A stretch of 64,000 nt of DNA. Origin: Pseudenterobacter timonensis (GTDB taxonomy: Bacteria > Pseudomonadota > Gammaproteobacteria > Enterobacterales > Enterobacteriaceae). Below the pieces are notes generated by a model. The model was not told the DNA's origin. It made no database searches and worked only from the letters and a program-made list of their open reading frames with translations. The stretch lies in NCBI RefSeq assembly GCF_900021175.1, contig NZ_FCOP01000011.1:744001-808000 (forward strand), in the 5' to 3' direction. Made by a program: the position numbers and the translations under genes. Within the stretch, counting starts at the first letter, position 1; each line of letters starts with the position of its first letter. Shown in pieces: positions 1-10,138 of the stretch.

Positions 1-336
1 GGAGAGAAGCTGGCGCTCGACGGGGATCTTATCGCTTATGGTAGCGACGAGGCGGGGAGTACTGAACGGGCGGTGCGTAAGCTGGCGATTAAGCTCGATA
101 TGAGCAACGGGGAGATTCGTCGGCAGCTGGAGAAGGGCGATAGCCAGGCGTTTGAGGAGACCGAACTCTACCAGCAGGTTTATCGGTTGGCGGAGCAGAA
201 AAGCGGTAAAAAGCTGCCCAGAGAGGTGTTGCCGGGCATTCAGCTTGAGAGCCCGAAAATCACGCGCAATCTCACCACAGCGTGGTTTGCAAAACGCGTC
301 GACGATCGCCGGGCTCGCTGTATGGGGCTGAATTAG
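1..336 (+). CDS. yaiW: YaiW, DUF1615 family lipoprotein (C-terminal part)
   Basis: The reading frame is open from the first base of the window, so only the last 111 residues are present and the N-terminal lipoprotein signal lies outside. The family is an outer-membrane-associated lipoprotein, in E. coli linked to uptake of proline-rich peptides together with its neighbour SbmA. Assignment rests on recognisable C-terminal sequence ([20 protein letters not shown]) and on the following yaiY-yaiZ-ddlA order, which is the E. coli order. Its stop overlaps the convergent yaiY stop by four bases. Confidence 0.85.
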   Translation, partial: GEKLALDGDLIAYGSDEAGSTERAVRKLAIKLDMSNGEIRRQLEKGDSQAFEETELYQQVYRLAEQKSGKKLPREVLPGIQLESPKITRNLTTAWFAKRVDDRRARCMGLN

Positions 337-641
337 CGCGAGCGGTAGTGCCGCCAGCGCAGCAGCAGCGCCACCACGCCAAGGATGGCGCAGCCCGTCA
401 GAAACGGAATCAGGCCAAAGATGGTGCTGACGCCAAAGCCAATTTCCACGTGGGGACGGCCCGTGTCCTGCACCTGCATCAGATGTTCATACACGCCTGG
501 CGAATGTACGAGCACATTTAAGAGCTGCGACCCCGCCCAGAAGCAGAAGAGCACGAAGAGGGCGTAGGCGATATTTCCCGGCGCAGAGGTTGTGGGTTGT
601 TTGCCGCCGAAAATCGGCTTCGACAATGTAAAGTCTGCCAT
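333..641 (-). CDS. yaiY: YaiY, small inner-membrane protein (DUF2755)
   Basis: A 102-residue protein, the same length as E. coli YaiY. Two hydrophobic segments (about residues 25-45 and 72-92) indicate two transmembrane helices, and the C-terminus is basic (RWRHYRSR), suggesting a cytoplasmic tail. Function is unknown in the family. It converges on yaiW with a four-base overlap and is read away from yaiZ. The start is preceded by a GGGAGG-type ribosome binding site. Identification is by overall similarity and by position. Confidence 0.9.
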   Translation of the reverse strand: MADFTLSKPIFGGKQPTTSAPGNIAYALFVLFCFWAGSQLLNVLVHSPGVYEHLMQVQDTGRPHVEIGFGVSTIFGLIPFLTGCAILGVVALLLRWRHYRSR

Positions 642-883
642 AAAGACCTCCCGTTAATCTCTGGAGCAGTGCCACTCAGTAAGGGGAAGTTTGACAGCAG
701 AATGAGATTGTCAATATCAGAATCGTGTTAATTTGCTGCCAGGAATAGGCCTGAATTATCGATTTCTGTCGCATATCACAAATCAGTAACTAAGTGGTAA
801 CTTATTAACAATTAAGATTTCCCGCATCCTCCGCAGGCCGTAAAGTGCATGCCTGGTAAACGAGGTAATCTGCCGGAGCAACC

Positions 884-1096
884 ATGAAACTCACATCCAA
901 ACTTCGCCGTGACTGGCACTACTACGCCTTTGCGATTGGGCTGATCTTTATTCTTAACGGCGTTGTCGGACTGCTGGGCTTTGAGGCGAAAGGCTGGCAA
1001 ACCTATGCGGTAGGGCTGGTGACGTGGGTAATCAGCTTCTGGCTGGCGGGGCTGATTATCCGCCGCCGTCCTGAAGAGACGACGGCGGAAAAATAG
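884..1096 (+). CDS. yaiZ: YaiZ, small membrane protein (DUF2754)
   Basis: A 70-residue protein, the usual length of YaiZ, with two hydrophobic helices (about residues 14-33 and 40-58) and a basic, then acidic C-terminal tail (RRRPEETTAEK). The family has no established function. The gene ends one base before the stop of the convergent ddlA. The 242 bases upstream, between yaiY and yaiZ, are A+T-rich and hold the divergent promoter region; no other gene is visible there. Confidence 0.9.
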   Translation: MKLTSKLRRDWHYYAFAIGLIFILNGVVGLLGFEAKGWQTYAVGLVTWVISFWLAGLIIRRRPEETTAEK

Positions 1097-1097
1097 T

Positions 1098-2198
1098 TTA
1101 ACCGTTTACCGAGCTGCGCAGGGCGCGGTCGGCCTGATGGCGCTCCAGCGCCAGCTCAATCAGACGGGTGATTAGGTCACGATAGCTGATGCCGCTGGCC
1201 TGCCACAGTTTCGGATACATGCTGATATTGGTAAAACCAGGCAGGGTGTTGATTTCGTTAATTACCACGTCGTTATTGTCGGTTAAAAAGACATCCACGC
1301 GCGCCATACCGCAGCAGCCGAGCGTCTGGTAGGCTTCGATGGCGATCGCACGGATCTTATCATTAATCGCCGGATCCAGCGCCGCGGGAACCACAACCTG
1401 CGCCCCCTGGTCATCAATGTATTTGGTATCGTAGGAGTAAAAATCGCTGTTCAGCACCACTTCGCCGCAGGTGCTCGCCTGTGGGTAATCGTTACCCAAC
1501 ACCGCGCACTCGATCTCCCGACCTTTGATGGCCTGTTCAACCACCACCTTATGGTCAAATTCAAACGCCAGATCGACCGCTTCGCGATACTGCGCCTCGC
1601 TGGTGACTTTGCTGACGCCAACGGAGGAGCCCTGGTTAGCTGGCTTAATGAACAGCGGCAGGCCAAGCTCTTGCGCCACTTTTTCAAAAGGGTAGCGATC
1701 GCGACTGGCGCGGGTGAGGGTGACAAACGGGGCGATATGCAGCCCGGCATCGCGCAGCAGGCGCTTGGTGACATCTTTATCCATGCAGGCGGCGGAGCCC
1801 AGCACATCAGAGCCGACAAAGGGCAGGTTCGCCATGCGTAACATTCCCTGCAGGGAACCATCTTCCCCCAGGGTACCGTGGACGATAGGGAACACCACGT
1901 CGATATGCTCCAGCGCCTGCGCGTTTTGCGTATTGACCAGCTGCCCCTCTGTGCGACCCGGTACGGCCGCGACGCCGATGGGAGAAGGGTTAAGGGCGAT
2001 CCGCGCCGGGTCGTCCGCGTTCTGCAAATAGGCGCTGGCATCGTTCACATGCCACTGGCCCTGTTTATCGATTCCCAACAGCACCACCTCAAAACGGCTC
2101 TTGTCGATCGCGTTGACAATATTTTTGGCCGACTGCAGCGACACCTCATGCTCCGCTGACTTTCCCCCAAAGACAATTCCTACCCGCTGCTTTGCCAT
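1098..2198 (-). CDS. ddlA: D-alanine--D-alanine ligase A
   Basis: This ATP-grasp ligase joins two D-alanines in the cytoplasm to supply the terminal dipeptide of the peptidoglycan stem. The 366-residue product shows the N-terminal [15 protein letters not shown] loop, the ATP-grasp segment around [14 protein letters not shown], and the C-terminal metal/substrate segment [19 protein letters not shown]. The start at 2198 ([12 protein letters not shown]) was preferred over an upstream in-frame codon because it matches the E. coli DdlA N-terminus and follows GGAAGAG. It is closer to DdlA than to the ftsQ-linked DdlB by context. Confidence 0.96.
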   Translation of the reverse strand: MAKQRVGIVFGGKSAEHEVSLQSAKNIVNAIDKSRFEVVLLGIDKQGQWHVNDASAYLQNADDPARIALNPSPIGVAAVPGRTEGQLVNTQNAQALEHIDVVFPIVHGTLGEDGSLQGMLRMANLPFVGSDVLGSAACMDKDVTKRLLRDAGLHIAPFVTLTRASRDRYPFEKVAQELGLPLFIKPANQGSSVGVSKVTSEAQYREAVDLAFEFDHKVVVEQAIKGREIECAVLGNDYPQASTCGEVVLNSDFYSYDTKYIDDQGAQVVVPAALDPAINDKIRAIAIEAYQTLGCCGMARVDVFLTDNNDVVINEINTLPGFTNISMYPKLWQASGISYRDLITRLIELALERHQADRALRSSVNG

Positions 2199-2301
2199 TT
2201 CACACTCTTCCAGTCTGACGAAAAGCCTATAACATACCACGATGCCCGGCGGGATTCGCCGCCTTCTGCCATAATGTTTGACGAGGTAAAGAGGAGGGCG
2301 A

Positions 2302-2985
2302 GTGAAAGGGAAAGGTCTGTTAATTCTGGCGATAATTGCGGGCGCGGCGGTGATGGGATATCGCTGGCTGCCCTCTTATTACAACCCTTTTACCCCCCTG
2401 TCGCTTGACGATCCGCCCGGGCGCATCACGCAGTTCAAGCTGCGACGGCTGACGCCGCAGGCCTGCCGCGATCTGTTGGCGCAGGCCAGCCAGCGCAACT
2501 GGATCACATACCAGCGCGTCGCCGACAGCCAGGGGGCCTGCCCGCTTACCGATGTGGTGCGGGTGCGCCGCCTGGGGGCGGTGAGCCTGAGCAGCAGTTT
2601 TCTCGCCAGCTGCCCGCTGGCGCTCAGCTCCGTGCTCTTTATAGAGCAGCAGGCCCGGCCGCTGGCCCGGCAGATGATGGGCAGCGAGCTGAAGCGCGTT
2701 GACCATCTGGGGAGTTACGCCTGCCGCAACATCTACAACCGGCCCGATGCGCGCCGCAGCGAACATGCCAGCGCAGAGGCGCTCGATATCAGCGGCTTTC
2801 AGCTCGCCGACGGGCGACGGATAACGGTACTGCGCGGCTGGCGCGATCCACAGACGCAGCCCTGGCTGCGGGCCATGCTCAGCGCCAGCTGCGGCTACTA
2901 TGGCAACGGGCTGGGGCCGGAGTATAACGCGGCGCACGCCAACCACTTTCATCTGGGCATGCGCGGATATGGCCTGTGCCGCTAA
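2302..2985 (+). CDS. Extensin-like C-terminal domain protein, probable cell-wall hydrolase
   Basis: A 227-residue protein starting at GTG behind a strong GAGGAGGG site. The N-terminus carries one hydrophobic segment (residues 3-20) that looks like a signal anchor. The rest matches the Extensin_C family: [14 protein letters not shown] (about residues 153-166) and NHFHLGM near the end give a His-Asp-His arrangement like the zinc site of M15/VanY-type peptidoglycan carboxypeptidases, and Cys residues before and after may form disulfides. I infer a periplasmic enzyme acting on peptidoglycan, but the substrate is unproven. It is divergent from ddlA, another wall gene, and is absent from this position in E. 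coli K-12. Confidence 0.8.
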   Translation: MKGKGLLILAIIAGAAVMGYRWLPSYYNPFTPLSLDDPPGRITQFKLRRLTPQACRDLLAQASQRNWITYQRVADSQGACPLTDVVRVRRLGAVSLSSSFLASCPLALSSVLFIEQQARPLARQMMGSELKRVDHLGSYACRNIYNRPDARRSEHASAEALDISGFQLADGRRITVLRGWRDPQTQPWLRAMLSASCGYYGNGLGPEYNAAHANHFHLGMRGYGLCR

Positions 2986-3153
2986 AGCATAATTCTCCAT
3001 CCCGGGTGGGTTAAATTGTGACTTGTTTCACAAATATGATGACTGGGAAGATAAAAGACTAAACTCATCGGGGCCGCATCTCTGGTGCCAACCGCGCGGA
3101 ACGGGCCTGCTACCCTGTGGGCGTATTTGCCTGAAACTGAAGATAATCTCCCT

Positions 3154-4374
3154 ATGGAATCCTGGAAAGTTAACCTTATTTCAGTCTGGTTTGGCTGTTT
3201 TTTTACCGGCCTCGCGATTAGCCAGATTTTGCCCTTCCTGCCGCTCTATGTCTCGCAACTCGGCGTGACCTCGCACGAGGCGCTGTCGATGTGGTCGGGG
3301 CTCACCTTCAGTATCACCTTTCTGGTCTCAGCGATTGTTTCACCCATGTGGGGTAGCCTGGCGGATCGTAAAGGCCGCAAGCTGATGCTCCTGCGCGCCT
3401 CCCTGGGGATGGCGATCGCTATTCTGCTACAGGCCTTTGCCACCAACGTCTGGCAACTTTTCCTGCTTCGCGGCCTGATGGGGCTGACCTCCGGTTACAT
3501 TCCTAACGCCATGGCGCTGGTGGCCTCGCAGGTGCCGCGCGAGCGCAGCGGCTGGGCGATCAGCACGCTCTCCACCGCGCAAATTACCGGGGTGATTGGC
3601 GGCCCGCTGATGGGCGGTTTCCTGGCGGATCACGTCGGCCTGCGGGCAGTCTTTTTTATTACTGCCATGCTGCTGGTGGTGAGTTTTCTGGTGACCCTGT
3701 TTTTAATTAAAGAGGGGGCGAGAAAAACTGTCAGTAAGTCGGAGCAGTTGAGCGGGAAGGCGGTGTTTGCCTCGCTTCCTTATCCGGGGCTGATGATTAG
3801 CCTTTTTGTCACCACGATGGTGATTCAGCTCTGCAACGGCTCGATAGGGCCGATCCTCGCGTTGTTCATTAAGGACCTCTCTCCGCACAGCAGCAACATC
3901 GCGTTCCTGAGCGGCATGATTGCCGCTGTGCCGGGCGTATCGGCGCTGATCTCCGCGCCGCGGCTGGGCAAGCTTGGCGATCGTATCGGCACCGCCCGCA
4001 TTTTGATGGCGACGCTAATTGTCGCCGTCGTGCTGTTCGCCGCGATGTCATTTGTCACCACGCCGCTGCAATTAGGTATCCTGCGCTTTCTGCTGGGCTT
4101 TGCCGATGGCGCCATGCTCCCCGCCGTGCAGACGTTGCTGCTGAAATACTGCAGCGACCAGGTCACCGGCCGCATCTTTGGCTATAACCAGTCGTTTATG
4201 TATCTGGGCAACGTGGCCGGGCCGCTGATTGGCGCATCGGTTTCGGCTATGGCGGGTTTCCGTTGGGTCTTTGTGGCGACCGCTATCGTGGTCTTTTTGA
4301 ATATTATCCAGCTTGCCGTCGCCCTTCGTCGGCGTCAGCAAAAAGCGGCCCTGAAAAAGCCGGAAGGTGGCTGA
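3154..4374 (+). CDS. MFS drug efflux transporter, MdtG-like
   Basis: A 406-residue major facilitator protein with about 12 transmembrane segments. It resembles MdtG (YceE) along its full length: N-terminal [22 protein letters not shown], the loop 2-3 motif [19 protein letters not shown], the repeat motif [13 protein letters not shown], and [20 protein letters not shown]. MdtG exports drugs by proton antiport across the inner membrane; the substrate here is not predictable. The start at 3154 fits the family N-terminus better than a GTG 69 bases upstream. Because mdtG in E. coli lies elsewhere, this is probably a paralogue. A perfect 10-base-pair hairpin follows. Confidence 0.85.
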   Translation: MESWKVNLISVWFGCFFTGLAISQILPFLPLYVSQLGVTSHEALSMWSGLTFSITFLVSAIVSPMWGSLADRKGRKLMLLRASLGMAIAILLQAFATNVWQLFLLRGLMGLTSGYIPNAMALVASQVPRERSGWAISTLSTAQITGVIGGPLMGGFLADHVGLRAVFFITAMLLVVSFLVTLFLIKEGARKTVSKSEQLSGKAVFASLPYPGLMISLFVTTMVIQLCNGSIGPILALFIKDLSPHSSNIAFLSGMIAAVPGVSALISAPRLGKLGDRIGTARILMATLIVAVVLFAAMSFVTTPLQLGILRFLLGFADGAMLPAVQTLLLKYCSDQVTGRIFGYNQSFMYLGNVAGPLIGASVSAMAGFRWVFVATAIVVFLNIIQLAVALRRRQQKAALKKPEGG

Positions 4375-4396
4375 TAATATATTCTGTATTATTCAC

Positions 4397-4428
4397 TTGC
4401 CCCATAGGTTTGCACTTTTATGGGGCAA
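4397..4428. terminator. Hairpin between the MFS gene and iraP
   Basis: A perfect 10-base-pair stem, TTGCCCCATA paired with TATGGGGCAA, separated by 12 bases. No T-run follows on either strand, so it is a weak intrinsic terminator at best; the rest of the 233-base gap to iraP is A+T-rich and likely holds its promoter. Confidence 0.45.
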
Positions 4429-4607
4429 ATAAATACACTTACCAAACTATTATCACCCTCAGCATTTATATAAAAACGTTTCGATCCCTTTTCTCTTATA
4501 ATATTTGCGACACAGGCTATTTTTTCATAAAGATAATACTTTTCTCCTCTTTGCAATAATCGAGCGCAATGATAAGTTCAGCAAAAAACCGCTAAGGAAA
4601 TGGTGCG

Positions 4608-4868
4608 ATGAAGAACCTTATTACCGAGTTGCTGGTGAAACTTGCCCAGAAGGAAGAGGAATCGAAAGAGCTGGTTGCGCAGGTAGAGGCGCTTGAAATC
4701 GTCGTTACAGCCCTGCTGCGACAGATGGCGCAAAGCGAACAGCAGGCGTTAATCCAGAATATTGAAGGCGCGCTGGAGCAGGTGAAGCCTGACTCCACGG
4801 TATCGGCTGAGGATAGCGAACTGCTACAACAATATGTAAAAAAGCTATTGCGGCATCCACGCAGCTAG
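4608..4868 (+). CDS. iraP: Anti-adapter protein IraP
   Basis: An 86-residue, highly charged, mostly helical protein ([23 protein letters not shown] is coiled-coil like), the same size as E. coli IraP. IraP binds the adaptor RssB and so stops it delivering RpoS to ClpXP, stabilising the stationary-phase sigma factor, in E. coli during phosphate starvation. Its position directly upstream of phoA is conserved. The A+T-rich upstream region fits a stress-regulated promoter, but I could not define its elements. Confidence 0.93.
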   Translation: MKNLITELLVKLAQKEEESKELVAQVEALEIVVTALLRQMAQSEQQALIQNIEGALEQVKPDSTVSAEDSELLQQYVKKLLRHPRS

Positions 4869-4888
4869 GCGGACAGGGGGTGCGTTTG

Positions 4889-4906
4889 CTGTCATAGCGT
4901 TGTCAC
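4889..4906 (+). promoter_or_regulatory. Pho box upstream of phoA
   Basis: CTGTCATAGCGTTGTCAC gives two 7-base half-sites (CTGTCAT and TTGTCAC) separated by four bases, the layout of a PhoB dimer site. A -10-like TATAGT at 4917-4922 follows at the distance expected for PhoB acting in place of a -35 element. PhoB itself is encoded in this window at 20125. Confidence 0.9.
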
Positions 4907-4965
4907 GTGGTATGCCTATAGTCGCTCTGTTTTATTTTTTATGTATTTTTACATGGAGAAAATAA

Positions 4966-6381
4966 GTGAAACAGAGCGCACTCTTCCTGACTTTATTACC
5001 GTTATTATTCACCCCAGGCGTTTATGCTGCAACGCCGCCCACCGCGGCGCTGGATAACCGCCCGGCTCAGGGGGATATTACCCAACCCGGCGGCGCGCGC
5101 CGCTTAACGGGCGATCGGACAGCGGCGCTAATGGCCGCTCTTAATGACAAACCGGCAAAAAATATTATTCTGCTGATTGGCGACGGGATGGGCGATTCGG
5201 AAATTACCGCCGCGCGCAATTACGCCGAAGGGGCGGGCGGCTTTTTTAAGGGCATTGATGCGCTGCCGCTGACCGGCCAGTACACCCACTACTCCCTCGA
5301 TAAAAAAAGCGGTAAACCGGACTATGTAACCGATTCCGCCGCCTCCGCTACCGCCTGGTCAACCGGTGTGAAAACCTATAACGGCGCGCTGGGGGTCGAT
5401 ATCCATGAGAAAGATCACCAGACTATTCTCGAGCTGGCGAAAACGGCAGGGCTGGCAACGGGCAACGTCTCGACCGCCGAGCTGCAGGACGCTACGCCCG
5501 CCGCGCTGGTGGCGCATGTTACCTCGCGTAAATGCTACGGCCCGGGTGTGACCCGCGAAAAATGCCCTTCCAACGCGCTGGAGCAGGGCGGAAAAGGCTC
5601 CATTACGGAGCAGTTACTCAATGCCCGCGCGGATGTGACGCTGGGCGGCGGGGCGAAAACCTTCGCTGAAACCGCGACGGCGGGGGAATGGCAGGGCAAA
5701 ACCCTGCGCGAGCAGGCGCAGGCGCGCGGCTATCAGCTGGTAAGCGATGCCAGCTCTCTCGCGGCCATCACCGAAGCCAACCAGGATAAACCGCTGCTCG
5801 GCCTTTTTGCCGAGGGGAATATGCCGGTACGCTGGGAAGGGCCAAAGGCCTCTTACCACGGCAATATCGACAAGCCGGTGGTTACCTGCACGCCTAACCC
5901 GCAACGTACCGACAGCGTGCCGACGCTGGCGCAGATGACGGAGAAAGCGATTACCCTGCTGAGCAAAAACGAGAAGGGCTTTTTCCTGCAGGTGGAAGGG
6001 GCTTCCATCGACAAGCAGGATCACGCCGCTAACCCCTGTGGTCAGATAGGTGAGACGGTCGATCTCGACGAAGCGGTGCAGAAGGCGCTGGAGTTTGCGA
6101 AGAAGGATGGCAATACCCTGGTGGTGGTGACCGCCGACCATGCGCACGCCAGCCAGATCATTCCACAGGACAGCAAAGCGCCGGGGCTGACCCAGGCGCT
6201 GAACACTAAAGACGGGGCGGTGATGGTGATGAGCTACGGCAACTCGGAAGAGGAGTCGATGGAGCATACCGGCACGCAGCTGCGCATTGCCGCCTATGGG
6301 CCGCATGCGGCTAACGTAGTCGGGCTGACCGATCAGACCGATCTTTTCTATACCATGAAGGCTGCGCTGGGCCTGAAGTAA
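4966..6381 (+). CDS. phoA: Alkaline phosphatase
   Basis: The periplasmic phosphomonoesterase that releases phosphate from organic esters during phosphate starvation. The 471-residue product begins at GTG (as in E. coli) with a signal peptide ending near VYA. It contains the nucleophile segment [11 protein letters not shown], metal-binding segments IGDGMGDSE and TADHAHASQ, and two cysteine pairs that would form disulfides in the periplasm. A PhoB site lies 60 bases upstream and an intrinsic terminator follows. psiF is the next gene, as in E. coli. Confidence 0.98.
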   Translation: MKQSALFLTLLPLLFTPGVYAATPPTAALDNRPAQGDITQPGGARRLTGDRTAALMAALNDKPAKNIILLIGDGMGDSEITAARNYAEGAGGFFKGIDALPLTGQYTHYSLDKKSGKPDYVTDSAASATAWSTGVKTYNGALGVDIHEKDHQTILELAKTAGLATGNVSTAELQDATPAALVAHVTSRKCYGPGVTREKCPSNALEQGGKGSITEQLLNARADVTLGGGAKTFAETATAGEWQGKTLREQAQARGYQLVSDASSLAAITEANQDKPLLGLFAEGNMPVRWEGPKASYHGNIDKPVVTCTPNPQRTDSVPTLAQMTEKAITLLSKNEKGFFLQVEGASIDKQDHAANPCGQIGETVDLDEAVQKALEFAKKDGNTLVVVTADHAHASQIIPQDSKAPGLTQALNTKDGAVMVMSYGNSEEESMEHTGTQLRIAAYGPHAANVVGLTDQTDLFYTMKAALGLK

Positions 6382-6389
6382 CCCCGAAC

Positions 6390-6424
6390 CCGGCGGGATC
6401 GCTTCCCGTCGGTTGGTTTTTTTT
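6390..6424 (+). terminator. Intrinsic terminator after phoA
   Basis: CCGGCGGGA pairs with TCCCGTCGG (one G-T) around a short loop, followed within four bases by eight T residues. psiF is only about 48 bases further, so some read-through may supply psiF. Confidence 0.8.
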
Positions 6425-6471
6425 CCGCCACGAACCAGACTTACTGAGAATACTCACAGAAGGATGGTGCT

Positions 6472-6792
6472 ATGAAAACATACTTACTGGTTACCCTACT
6501 TTCCGGCGCATTTGCTGTCGCATCGGCCCAGGCGGCAGAGCCGTCACAAACGCCCCAGCAGCAGCGCATGACCACCTGTAATCAGCAGGCGACCTCCCAG
6601 GCGCTGAAGGGCGACGCGCGCAAAACGTACATGAGCGACTGCCTTAAAAACGCCAGCTCGAAGCCGGGGGAAAAGAGCCTCACCCCTCAGCAGCAGCGGA
6701 TGCGCGAGTGCAGCAACCAGGCGACCCAGCAGTCGCTTAAAGGGGCAGACCGCTCGACCTTTATGAGCGGCTGTCTGAAGAAAAAAGAGTAA
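6472..6792 (+). CDS. psiF: Phosphate starvation-inducible protein PsiF
   Basis: A 106-residue exported protein, the same length as E. coli PsiF. A signal peptide (residues 1-21, ending SAQA) is followed by two copies of the PsiF repeat: TPQQQRMTTCNQQATSQALKG...CLK and TPQQQRMRECSNQATQQSLKG...CLK, each with two cysteines. Molecular function is unknown. It follows phoA on the same strand and is likely part of the Pho regulon through that promoter. Confidence 0.95.
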   Translation: MKTYLLVTLLSGAFAVASAQAAEPSQTPQQQRMTTCNQQATSQALKGDARKTYMSDCLKNASSKPGEKSLTPQQQRMRECSNQATQQSLKGADRSTFMSGCLKKKE

Positions 6793-6799
6793 TCCTCCC

Positions 6800-6831
6800 G
6801 GCTCCTCGCGTCAGTAAGAGGAGCCGTTTTT
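6800..6831 (+). terminator. Intrinsic terminator after psiF
   Basis: CGGCTCCTC and GAGGAGCCG form a perfect 9-base-pair stem with a 9-base loop, followed directly by five T residues. Confidence 0.9.
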
Positions 6832-6937
6832 CCTCGCTCCGTACTCAGCCTTCCGGGTGATCCGGCGGGCTTCCTCACCCGAAATTTCATACTTTCGCGA
6901 TAGCGCCCCTCTCTATAATTTTGGGAAATGTTGCAGA

Positions 6938-8053
6938 ATGTTCCTAAAAATGATGAATGATGACGAATTTTACAATGATGCTGCCAGAGAGGGGGCATCG
7001 CCGACAGCCCTTTCTCCGGATGAACATCATCGCTCCGGCATTCGCTTCGCCAGGCGGAACAGGCTGCCGCGCACCTGTGGCCTGGCGATGCTCTTTATGC
7101 CTGTCGCCGGGGCGCTCGTGGCGCAGGCGCAGGCGGGGGAGTGGTGGCTGTTGCTGGTTGGCTGGTGCTTTATCTGGCCGCACCTCGCCTGGCAGCTGGC
7201 ATCCCGTTCGGCCGATCCGCGCCAGAGCGAAATGGGCTATCTGAAGGTGGATGCCATTATGGCGGGGATCTGGATAGGGCTTTCCGGGGTGAATATCCTG
7301 CCTGCCGTCGCGCTGGGGCTGATGACGGGTATGAATCTGATGGGGGCAGGTGGAGTGCGGCTCTTTAGCGCTGGCGCTATGCTCACCGCGACTGCCGCGC
7401 TGGTTACGCTGCAGCTCACCGGAACGGCGGTCGCCCTGGCGCTCTCGCCGCTCGCATTCTGGCTGGCTTTGCCGTCGCTTGTGCTCTATCCCATTCTTTT
7501 TGCCTGGGTGAGCCACCAGACGGCGATTCGGCTGGCGGAGCATAAACGGCGGCTTGAGCGGATGAGCGCCCGCGACGGGATGACCGGCGTCTTTAACCGT
7601 CGCCACTGGGAGCTACTGTTGAGCCAGGAGTATGAGCAGTGTCGCCGCCACCATCGGGAGGCGGTTATCCTGATTATTGATATCGACCACTTCAAATGTA
7701 TTAACGACACCTGGGGTCATGACGTGGGCGACGAGGCGATTATCGCCGTGACGCGCCAGCTGCAGCTTACGCTGCGCGCGGCTGACGTGGTCGGGCGGTT
7801 TGGCGGTGACGAGTTCGCCGTGATTATGAGCGGCACCGGGGCGCAGAACGCCATTGCGGCGATGACGCGGGTACATGAGCGGCTGGCGGGGTTAACGCTA
7901 CCCTGCGCGCCGCAGGTGGCGCTGCAGATAAGCGTCGGCATTGCCCCCTGGACGCCGACGTTCAGCCACTATCGCGAGTGGCTGAAAGCGGCCGACGTGG
8001 CGCTCTACAGAGCAAAAAACGGGGGGCGCAACCGTACTGAAGTAGCCGCCTGA
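6938..8053 (+). CDS. dgcC: Diguanylate cyclase DgcC (AdrA/YaiC)
   Basis: A 371-residue membrane enzyme, exactly the E. coli length. The N-terminal half is a MASE2-type membrane domain with several helices; the C-terminal half is a GGDEF domain with SARDGMTGVFNRRHW at its start and GRFGGDEFAV at the active site. RAAD five residues before GGDEF is a product-inhibition I-site. It makes cyclic di-GMP, which in this family activates cellulose synthase, with transcription driven by CsgD. The start at 6938 (MFLKMMND) was chosen over a codon 81 bases upstream to match DgcC. Confidence 0.95.
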   Translation: MFLKMMNDDEFYNDAAREGASPTALSPDEHHRSGIRFARRNRLPRTCGLAMLFMPVAGALVAQAQAGEWWLLLVGWCFIWPHLAWQLASRSADPRQSEMGYLKVDAIMAGIWIGLSGVNILPAVALGLMTGMNLMGAGGVRLFSAGAMLTATAALVTLQLTGTAVALALSPLAFWLALPSLVLYPILFAWVSHQTAIRLAEHKRRLERMSARDGMTGVFNRRHWELLLSQEYEQCRRHHREAVILIIDIDHFKCINDTWGHDVGDEAIIAVTRQLQLTLRAADVVGRFGGDEFAVIMSGTGAQNAIAAMTRVHERLAGLTLPCAPQVALQISVGIAPWTPTFSHYREWLKAADVALYRAKNGGRNRTEVAA

Positions 8054-8055
8054 CC

Positions 8056-8865
8056 TCAGGATTTACTCAGCTTCTCCGATTTTTCCATACACTTCGTCAT
8101 CGCTTCGATTACCGCAGCGCGAAAGCCGCGATCTTCCAGCACCCGAACTGCTTCAATCGTTGTACCGCCGGGTGAACAGACCATATCTTTAAGCTCGCCC
8201 GGATGTTTTCCCGTATCCAGTACCATTTTGGCTGAACCCATTACCGCCTGGGCGGCAAATTTATACGCCTGCGCCCGCGGCATACCGCCCAGCACGGCCG
8301 CGTCGGCCATCGCTTCGATAAACATAAATACGTAGGCGGGGGCCGATCCGCTGACGCCGACCACCGGGTGGATCATCGGTTCGGCAATCAGCTCCGCTTC
8401 GCCGAAGCAGCGGAAGATGGTCAGTATTTCCGCGGTCTCTTCCGGCGTCACCAGCGCGTTCGGCGTTACGGAGGTCATACCGGCATTGACCAGCGACGGG
8501 GTATTGGGCATGGCGCGAACAATTTTCCGGTCGTGGCCCAGCGCCCGCGCCAGCTGTTCCAGCGTGACGCCCGCGGCGATAGAGACCACCAGCGACTCTT
8601 TGTTGAGGCTGGAGGCGACTTCGCTTAATACCTTCACCATGATATGGGGCTTAACGGCGCCAAAGACGATATCGGCGATCTGCGCCACCTCCTGTGCGCT
8701 GGCGGCGGCGTTAATACCGTACTGGTCATGCAGCGCGGCGACGTTATCCGGCGACGGGGTGTAGACCCAAATCTGTCCTGGCCGCACCTGGCCGCTGGCG
8801 ATCAGACCGCCGAGAATCGCTTTACCCATATTGCCGCAGCCAATGAACCCGATCTTCTTCTCCAT
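8056..8865 (-). CDS. proC: Pyrroline-5-carboxylate reductase
   Basis: The last enzyme of proline synthesis, reducing pyrroline-5-carboxylate with NADPH in the cytoplasm. The 269-residue product has the N-terminal nucleotide-binding GFIGCGNMGKAILGG and the family signature around CSPGGTTIEAVRVLE. The ATG at 8865 was preferred to a GTG immediately before it, matching E. coli and giving good spacing to GGAGAG. It converges with dgcC with only two bases between them. Confidence 0.98.
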   Translation of the reverse strand: MEKKIGFIGCGNMGKAILGGLIASGQVRPGQIWVYTPSPDNVAALHDQYGINAAASAQEVAQIADIVFGAVKPHIMVKVLSEVASSLNKESLVVSIAAGVTLEQLARALGHDRKIVRAMPNTPSLVNAGMTSVTPNALVTPEETAEILTIFRCFGEAELIAEPMIHPVVGVSGSAPAYVFMFIEAMADAAVLGGMPRAQAYKFAAQAVMGSAKMVLDTGKHPGELKDMVCSPGGTTIEAVRVLEDRGFRAAVIEAMTKCMEKSEKLSKS

Positions 8866-8968
8866 CACGTCTCTCCGTTATGATGCGTTATTCTCTGTGA
8901 CTAATGCTTTATAGATTAACAACGAAAAGCAGGCGACAATAGCCGCCATTATGAACCCGGGAGAAAAT

Positions 8969-9430
8969 ATGGCGATTTGGGTTGATGCGGACGCCTGTCC
9001 GAATGTGATTAAAGAGATTCTGTTTCGTGCCGCCGAGCGTGTGCAGATCCCGCTTACGCTGGTGGCGAATCAGAACCTGCGCGTGCCTCCATCAAAGTTT
9101 ATTCGCGCCTTACGCGTTCCTGCCGGGTTTGACGTGGCGGATAACGAAATCGTGCGGCTGTGCAGCGCAGGCGATCTGGTGATTACCGCGGACATTCCGC
9201 TGGCCGCCGAGGTGCTGGAAAAAGGGGCGGCGGCGCTCAATCCCCGCGGCGAGCGCTACTCGCCCGCCACCATTCGCGAGAAGCTCACCATGCGCGATTT
9301 TATGGATACCCTGCGCGCCAGCGGCGTACAGACCGGCGGGCCGGACAGCCTCTCCCAGCGCGATCGCCAGCTCTTTGCCGCCGAGCTCGACAAATGGCTG
9401 CTGGCGTTTCAGCGCCGGGCGGCACAATAA
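8969..9430 (+). CDS. yaiI: YaiI, UPF0178 family protein
   Basis: A 153-residue cytoplasmic protein close in length to E. coli YaiI (152). It shows the family features [14 protein letters not shown] at the N-terminus, DxADNEIV and [11 protein letters not shown] in the centre, suggesting a PIN-like fold with acidic residues, though no activity is established. The start at 8969 follows GGGAG with good spacing; an upstream in-frame ATG would add six residues that the family lacks. Confidence 0.93.
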   Translation: MAIWVDADACPNVIKEILFRAAERVQIPLTLVANQNLRVPPSKFIRALRVPAGFDVADNEIVRLCSAGDLVITADIPLAAEVLEKGAAALNPRGERYSPATIREKLTMRDFMDTLRASGVQTGGPDSLSQRDRQLFAAELDKWLLAFQRRAAQ

Positions 9431-9569
9431 ATAAAGCGCCATTGGGGCAGCCTCTGCTGAAAGCAGGGTTGTCACCGGGCCTCGCTTTGCAGTAAAGTTA
9501 ACAGAACATCTTCTGCAATCATTTCTTTACACTCTCTATGCCATGCGGCAGCAAGGGGAACATCTGGCA

Positions 9570-10094
9570 ATGACCCAACCCATCTTTTTAGTTGGCCCCC
9601 GCGGCTGCGGAAAAACCACCGTTGGTCTTGAACTGGCGCGCATCAGCCAAAGCCAGTTTGTCGATACCGACCACTGGTTACAAACCGAGGCGGGTGAAAC
9701 GATCGCACAACTGGTGGAAAAAGAGGGCTGGGCACGTTTTCGCGCCCGTGAGACCGCCACGCTGATGGCGGTTACCGCACCGGGGACGGTCATTGCCACG
9801 GGCGGCGGTATCGTGCTGGCAGATCAGAACCGCAGCTTTATGCGAGAAAAAGGGACCGTCATCTATCTCTGCGCGCCGGTTTCAACGCTGGTTGCGCGCC
9901 TGGAGGCCTCCCCCGAAGAGGGGCAGCGGCCAACGCTTACCGGCAAACCGGTGAGCGAAGAGGTGAGTGAGATCCTGGCGGAGCGTGACGCCCTCTATCG
10001 CGAGGCGGCGCATCATGTGGTTAACGCCTCCCAGGCGCCGGAAGAGGTCGTAAATCAGATTGTTACCGCTTTGCGTTTAGCGTGCGTCAGCTAA
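9570..10094 (+). CDS. aroL: Shikimate kinase II
   Basis: Phosphorylates shikimate in the common pathway to aromatic amino acids. The 174-residue product has the P-loop GPRGCGKTT (residues 8-16), the shikimate-binding DTD and FRARET segments, and GGG (ATGGGIVL). Its length equals E. coli AroL, and the chosen start ([12 protein letters not shown]) matches it. It heads the aroL-yaiA-aroM group. In E. coli aroL is repressed by TyrR and TrpR; a TTTACA at 9532 could be part of a TyrR box, but I could not find a convincing full site. Confidence 0.96.
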   Translation: MTQPIFLVGPRGCGKTTVGLELARISQSQFVDTDHWLQTEAGETIAQLVEKEGWARFRARETATLMAVTAPGTVIATGGGIVLADQNRSFMREKGTVIYLCAPVSTLVARLEASPEEGQRPTLTGKPVSEEVSEILAERDALYREAAHHVVNASQAPEEVVNQIVTALRLACVS

Positions 10095-10138
10095 GGGGCG
10101 TCTATACTCATAGCTCACTTGCAAAAAGAGGATGCACT

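Noticed and set aside
9481..9569. TyrR or TrpR operator upstream of aroL
   Set aside because: Only one TTTACA half and a loose GTTAAC core are present; no complete site could be supported although control by these repressors is known in E. coli.
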